Below, one piece after another: positions 59,501 through 64,000 of a stretch of DNA of 64,000 bases. The stretch comes from Sanderia malayensis (lineage: Eukaryota; Cnidaria; Scyphozoa; Semaeostomeae; Pelagiidae): the NCBI GenBank assembly GCA_013076295.1, contig RQOL01000828.1, forward strand, positions 5,205,219-5,269,218. The letters run 5' to 3'. The position numbers and the translations under genes are program-made. The notes under the pieces were generated by a model. That model saw nothing but the letters and a program-made list of their open reading frames with translations, had not been told where the DNA came from and did not search any database. Within the stretch, counting starts at the first letter, position 1. Every line of letters starts with the position of its first letter.

Positions 59501-62500
59501 GTCTCACCAGCGTGAGATTCTAATGCAGAAACTCGAAGGCTTCGAGTCAACAAACAGGGCGCTGCGAAAGATGTTAAAGCATGCCCATAATAAAGAGGTA
59601 ATCTCTTGCCCGACATCCTTCTTAACTCCTGCTGCACGCTAGCAAAATGCAAAGTGCATTCCCATGACGACTAACTTTAATATTCCAATCAGTTTGTTAT
59701 CATTTTGTAATTATTTTAATGATTATTGAATAAAGGCTTAATTTTTAAGCTCCTGTGTGGGCTTTATGCGTTTGAAGTCTTGAAAAAGCTGATACTAAGT
59801 AATCTAAAGTTTGTGACTCATTTGCTTTCTATTTTATCAAGGAGCAAACAGATCATTTGGTGGAACAACGAAATGTTTTATTAAGGAAACTGACAGAAGC
59901 AGAAACAAACTTGGCGGTAAGCGAAACACGTTGTTTTTAATTTATTTCTCGTCAACTTCCACTATTCTTTAGCTGGCTGCCACATTTGCTGGATTCGCTG
60001 GGTTTAATTAAGTAGCCTTATATGAGCTGGACTAATTAAATTGCGCTTTGATTCTCGTGTTTACACTAGCGTCCATGTAGATCAACTAGTTAAACAAATA
60101 CTGATGCTGACAGTGCTAAGAAATTACGATGAGCTGTGTCAGTTCCCACGGCAAAAGAAACAATATTTTATATTCATATTACCCGTGTGATATTATTGCA
60201 TATCACCTGCATGTAAATGATGCCTTGTCAACTTCAATGATTATTTTCCCATGAAATCCGTTTCTGTTTAGTTGACGAATCTCGAAAGTTTTTATTCGCT
60301 TGCTCTTCAAGAAGGCCAACATGGAGCCTGTTTATTTGTGACAAGTGGATCTATTTTCTTGAGTGTTTTTCCTAATTTCTGCAGCCAAACACATTGCACG
60401 AGCATCTTTTAACTGAAGCATCCCTGTTCTCATCCATTTTTGATCTCAATCTTCTTGTCTCTGGGTATTATCTTCTATACTCTGTTTAACACTAATGGTT
60501 CTGTAGACGTGGAAGTCTAATAACTTCACTCTTACATTACGAGGTTTTTTCCCCAACTGACCTCCAGTTTATCTGAAGTTCGCTGTAAATCAAAGCACTG
60601 CAGTTGTTTCTATGACACGTTTTATCTGTCCAACTAGATGTCTTAGTAGGATACCATATTTCTATCTTTTTTATTTGATAATTACTGTTTTTGTTGTAAT
60701 TAATTTTGCAGAGTGTAGAAGCCGACTTTGAGGAAAAGGAAAACCAAGTCGTGGCACTGATGGCCCAAGTTCATTCTGACAAGGTAACACACGTTGCATC
60801 TGGTAATTTCTACTGCATTACATGCACTGGATATTGAACTGTGTTACACAGCTTTATGTGAGAGCAATATTTTTTGATCACTGTTCAATATTCGCTGCTG
60901 CGTAGCAGAGCGAAGTGAAGCGGCTACGCGGCAGAACATAATCGAGTCCTTCTCGAGAAAAAATCTTGTGAGGATGTTTGGATGTTTATGTGTTTGTCTG
61001 TGTCATTCTAGCCAGCGCGTGGCCTCAAATCCTCCTCCGTTTAGCCGTATGACACCATTCAATCACATCAAATATAGATATCTAGGCTTCCAAGCACTCT
61101 AAACACCCTCTCTCCATATTTTTTGAAGTACTCATTTCAAAACATATCGTTTTAATCGAGTGCTAGATGCTTTAGTCCTGATTATTGGTTTTACATCACA
61201 GCAGCATTCATTTTAACAATGTTAACAGCTGGTCTAACAATTTATGCCTCCGGAGAAATATTTTATTTCTTTACGGATATTTGATCAAATTATTAAACTA
61301 GATGTTTTCTGCGCGAAACAAATTGATACCGGTTATATAAATTTTCGTGCGAATCCAAAATGGACCATTTAGTATTAACTTTTTTGTTAGTTCAACTCTT
61401 GTGGCGCAGTGGTCGGCACTTGTGCTTGCCACTCGTGGAGTCGCGGATCGATTCCACTGTGCTCCACTTGAAGTTGAGTTGAAGTTGAGTTGAAATTAAA
61501 TGAGGCCTGGTACACCGAGGATCTACAAGGGAAAGTAGATCCCCGGCGTACCGGGACTTTTCGTCTTTCCGTTCAGGATAGTTTTTTCGGCAGAAACGCC
61601 GAAAAACCATCAACCGATCGTACTCAACTACTAACTCTGTTGGTACACCGGGGTGACGAGCGCCAACAGTGCCGGTCTGTTCATATATATCCAGTGACAT
61701 CTGCCTGGACACTCGCCACCGATAAATATAGATACGTAAAAATATTTATCTGGAATCGTGTGCACAGTCTTTCCAATTGTGGGCATGAGTCCAATACGCA
61801 TGCGTATTTATATCATTTGCTCTCCTTTGTCTCCATAATTTAAGTTGGAACTTTATTTTGTTTTTTCTATTTTACCATCTATTATGCCAATGAAAAGACG
61901 CGTACAACAGCGTTGCCAACAGCAACGCCCCCATCACTGCCAGTCAAGCCAGAGCCCAGTCGTAGTTACTTCCTTCATCTTTTTAAATTAAATTAATTCA
62001 TTTGAACATACCTGCTATTTATTCTTTATCTTCAACCCTGCCTCATCAAACACTATTGTAACACACACCTGAGCAGCACTCGCCTAAACGCTGTTTACAT
62101 CTAGTTTTAAAAATTGCCCATTTTGAGACCGAAATTATTCTCCACCGACCCCTTTTTTGTTGTGTGATGGAACTTAGATAATCAAAAAAATCTTAATGAC
62201 TTTTAATTACAACTTGACCCGATGAAAAGCAAAGCTCGAAACGTTTTTTATGATATCATTATTCAAGTGTACAATTGTCGAAATTTTATTGTTGAAGATT
62301 TATCTACTAAAACATCTTAGTTCTGATGAAGTTTGAGCCTTGCTTCATTCTTACACTATTCTTAAAATTTAAAGAATTTGAGCCCCAATATTCTTATAGA
62401 AAAGTGCGCATATATGCATGACAATGCTATATAGCTAGCTGCTTATGTAGGCATATTTACATGTGAGTGTATTGATTGAAGCATTGATATTATATGGTGA

Positions 62501-64000
62501 ATATATAGCTCAAGACAGGGGATAACTGGGAAAGCTGTTTCTAGTCTTTCTCTTTATCTATGTGTGTTGTTGTCTTTTGCAGGAGCAAGCCAGAACGTTT
62601 GAGGAGCTTCAGAAAACCATGGAGGCCACTCGCGCACATCTGCAGAACCAGTTGAAGAATAAAGAAGGTGAAAATAACAGAATGTCTGTTCAACTGCGAG
62701 TAAGTTGGTCAATTTCTATTAATACTCTTTGTCTGTGCTTGTAACGTTGATTCTCTATATTATGATTCATTATTGATACTTGATTGAACCTTCAAGGGGT
62801 GCTCAGACTCAATGAATATCTGACTTTAGGGAATTTTCTAATAAGCTAGGACGATGCAATTGAAAATCTGTCCAATTCAGTGAGAGTCTGAGTTTCCAGG
62901 GTATGATTTAACGGGATTCAGTAGAGCTGCCTACTTATGTAGCTGTGTAATTGCCGACTATGATTTGCTTATTAGCTTTATTCTTTTTTTGGAAAGGAAC
63001 TAGAACAAGATTTGAATCGCAGAATAATGGAAGTGGAGCATTTGGAGGGTCTGCTAAGCAGCACCAGAGTGAGTCAATATTTTAAGGTTTTTTATTGGCA
63101 ACTATGTATTTTATTAACTTGTAGTAGTTAAATTGTTCTCTGCTTTCATCGCAGGATAAATCTATGAAAGACAAAGAAGCTCTTAAAAAAGCAACAAGGT
63201 TGGCCATGAAAGATTTCTGGTTTTGAATTCCGTTCAATTGTTTGATTTGTGTTTTTATTGGCATGGAAATTCGTGCTCGAAGATGTTTACACGGTGGAGG
63301 TTTTTGTCGTTCGAATAGGTCTTCTCGGTTAACGAGTTGTTATCTTCCGCAGGATACAGAGAGACAGAGCGAGCAAAAGCGAAGAGGCGTTGGAACATCT
63401 AAAAAACAATCTTGCAGCCAAGGTAAAAGATCAATGTGAACATTTTATCTTTTTATCACGTTTGCTTAGCCACATTGATTTGGAATGTGTTCCTTCTTGA
63501 CTGAGATAGGGATGTTATTCGTGGTAGCGTGACTGGGAAGCCAGTGATTTTTGGCTAGGTAATTTGATTTAGGTAGCATTGGACAATGCTGTGAACTGTG
63601 TTGGATTTTGCAGGAGGAAGAGGCAGGCTCGTTAGCAATTGAGTTGGAGACATTCAAGGATAGATACACTAAAGTGCATCGTGAGAAAGCTGCATTGGAT
63701 GCGAATACCATTCAGCTGCGCAGGTAAGCAGAAGGGTCTGGTTAACAGAACAATATTGTTTTGTGGGGGGGGGCTGAATAGAGCCAATAGGAAATGAAGT
63801 TTGCTGATTGTAGCATTTTGATTAGTTTGTCAAGTGTCCTAAGGACCTTTGGTCACCATTGTACGATGCTTGTTGTTCATTGGTAATATAAATATCGATA
63901 CTACCGCATTCCGTAACTGAACACCTCATACCTTGAACTGGTTCTTATGAAATTCAGTCCTGAGCTTCGTGCACATAGCCATGTAATTGTTATTATTTCA
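56523..64000 (+). CDS. ODF2: ODF2/cenexin, 5' part (runs off the window)
   Basis: Sixteen in-phase exons: 56523-56654, 56816-56875, 56990-57082, 57525-57614, 57919-58002, 58118-58213, 58378-58469, 58783-58912, 59466-59597, 59842-59916, 60712-60783, 62583-62699, 62997-63068, 63155-63198, 63353-63422, 63614-63723. These give about 489 codons; human ODF2 is about 800 aa, so the rest lies beyond 64000. ODF2/cenexin builds distal and subdistal appendages of the mother centriole and sperm tail fibres. The N-terminus SPIHVHVARNTPVHVHVKKK matches the cenexin isoform. Next come PPGKSSNPGRSISWD and HRLEINQP (human PPGKSS...W...HCLEI), KMSDLST, then continuous coiled coil (YYESKISSLMDEVGTLRNE, LRKLVEVEVDGQAAAEEV, QREILMQKLEGFESTNRALR). 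I take the ATG at 56523; an upstream in-frame ATG at 56448 would add a hydrophobic leader absent from the family. Exon 14 has a weak donor (GTTGGC). Confidence 0.92.
58510..58745. repeat. About 60-bp tandem repeat in ODF2 intron 7
   Basis: Three to four units built on TTAAACGCCCCTTACTGTAG and TGTGGTGAATTTCCTG, preceded by a C-run, ending about 40 bases before exon 8. Confidence 0.8.
58967..59113. repeat. 147-bp TA-flanked MITE, copy 4
   Basis: Ends CAGTAAAGACCCGCATATAAG and the complement ending TTTTTACTG, TA on both sides, in ODF2 intron 8. Same orientation as 45216-45363. Confidence 0.85.
61391..61840 (+). mobile_element. tRNA-derived SINE, copy C
   Basis: A box TGGCGCAGTGG (61402-61412) and B box GGATCGATTCC (61445-61455). 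The body shares with 11319-11745 the stem GATCTAC, AAGGGAAA, GTAGATC, a second stem TTTTTCGGC/GCCGAAAAA, CTACTAACTCTGTTGGTAC and the ending CAATACGCATGCGTATT. It lies in ODF2 intron 11, sense to the gene. Confidence 0.8.

Noticed and set aside
61402..61455. Apparent tRNA gene (A and B boxes); similar hits at 11326 and 21131
   Set aside because: The cloverleaf stems do not pair properly and each hit continues into the same conserved body, so these are SINE heads.

Overview
This is a window of an intron-rich animal nuclear genome. Genes are split by GT-AG introns (one GC-AG), the proteins are metazoan, and the DNA between and inside genes is AT-rich and full of short inverted-repeat transposons (MITEs), tRNA-headed SINEs and microsatellites. 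The ShKT and MAM domains attached to an astacin protease, and exon-by-exon similarity to human proteins of nearly the same length, suggest an early-branching invertebrate, most likely a cnidarian. That taxonomic call is an inference.

Layout from left to right: two tandem single-exon copies of TMEM203 (337-747 and 3115-3513, +); an 8-exon FAM20B-like glycosaminoglycan xylosylkinase (4955-8135, +); about 6 kb without a recognised gene but with SINE and MITE copies; an ABCC4/MRP4-like ABC transporter in at least 28 exons (14066-25348, +), whose first exon I could not find and whose second visible exon carries an in-frame TGA; a 1.1-kb fold-back element; a complete 33-exon RAD50 (27377-43807, +; predicted 1310 aa); a 15-exon secreted metalloprotease on the minus strand (54664 down to 45410; 681 aa) reading signal peptide, propeptide, astacin domain, two TSP1 repeats, MAM domain, three ShKT domains; and the 5' part of ODF2/cenexin (56523 to beyond the window end, +).

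The genes do not form one pathway. They cover ER/lysosomal membrane signalling (TMEM203), proteoglycan linker synthesis in the Golgi (FAM20B), efflux transport (ABCC4-like), DNA double-strand-break repair (RAD50), extracellular proteolysis (astacin) and centriole appendage structure (ODF2). The exon maps were made by reading splice sites and checking reading phase. RAD50, FAM20B and the astacin gene keep an intact frame over all exons. ODF2 does so as far as the window goes.

The most notable points are the uncommon domain order of the astacin protease, the nonsense codon in an otherwise intact ABCC4-like gene, the TMEM203 pair whose coding parts are far more alike than their flanks, a SINE family with two conserved hairpins in its body, and several MITE families with target-site duplications readable in the sequence.
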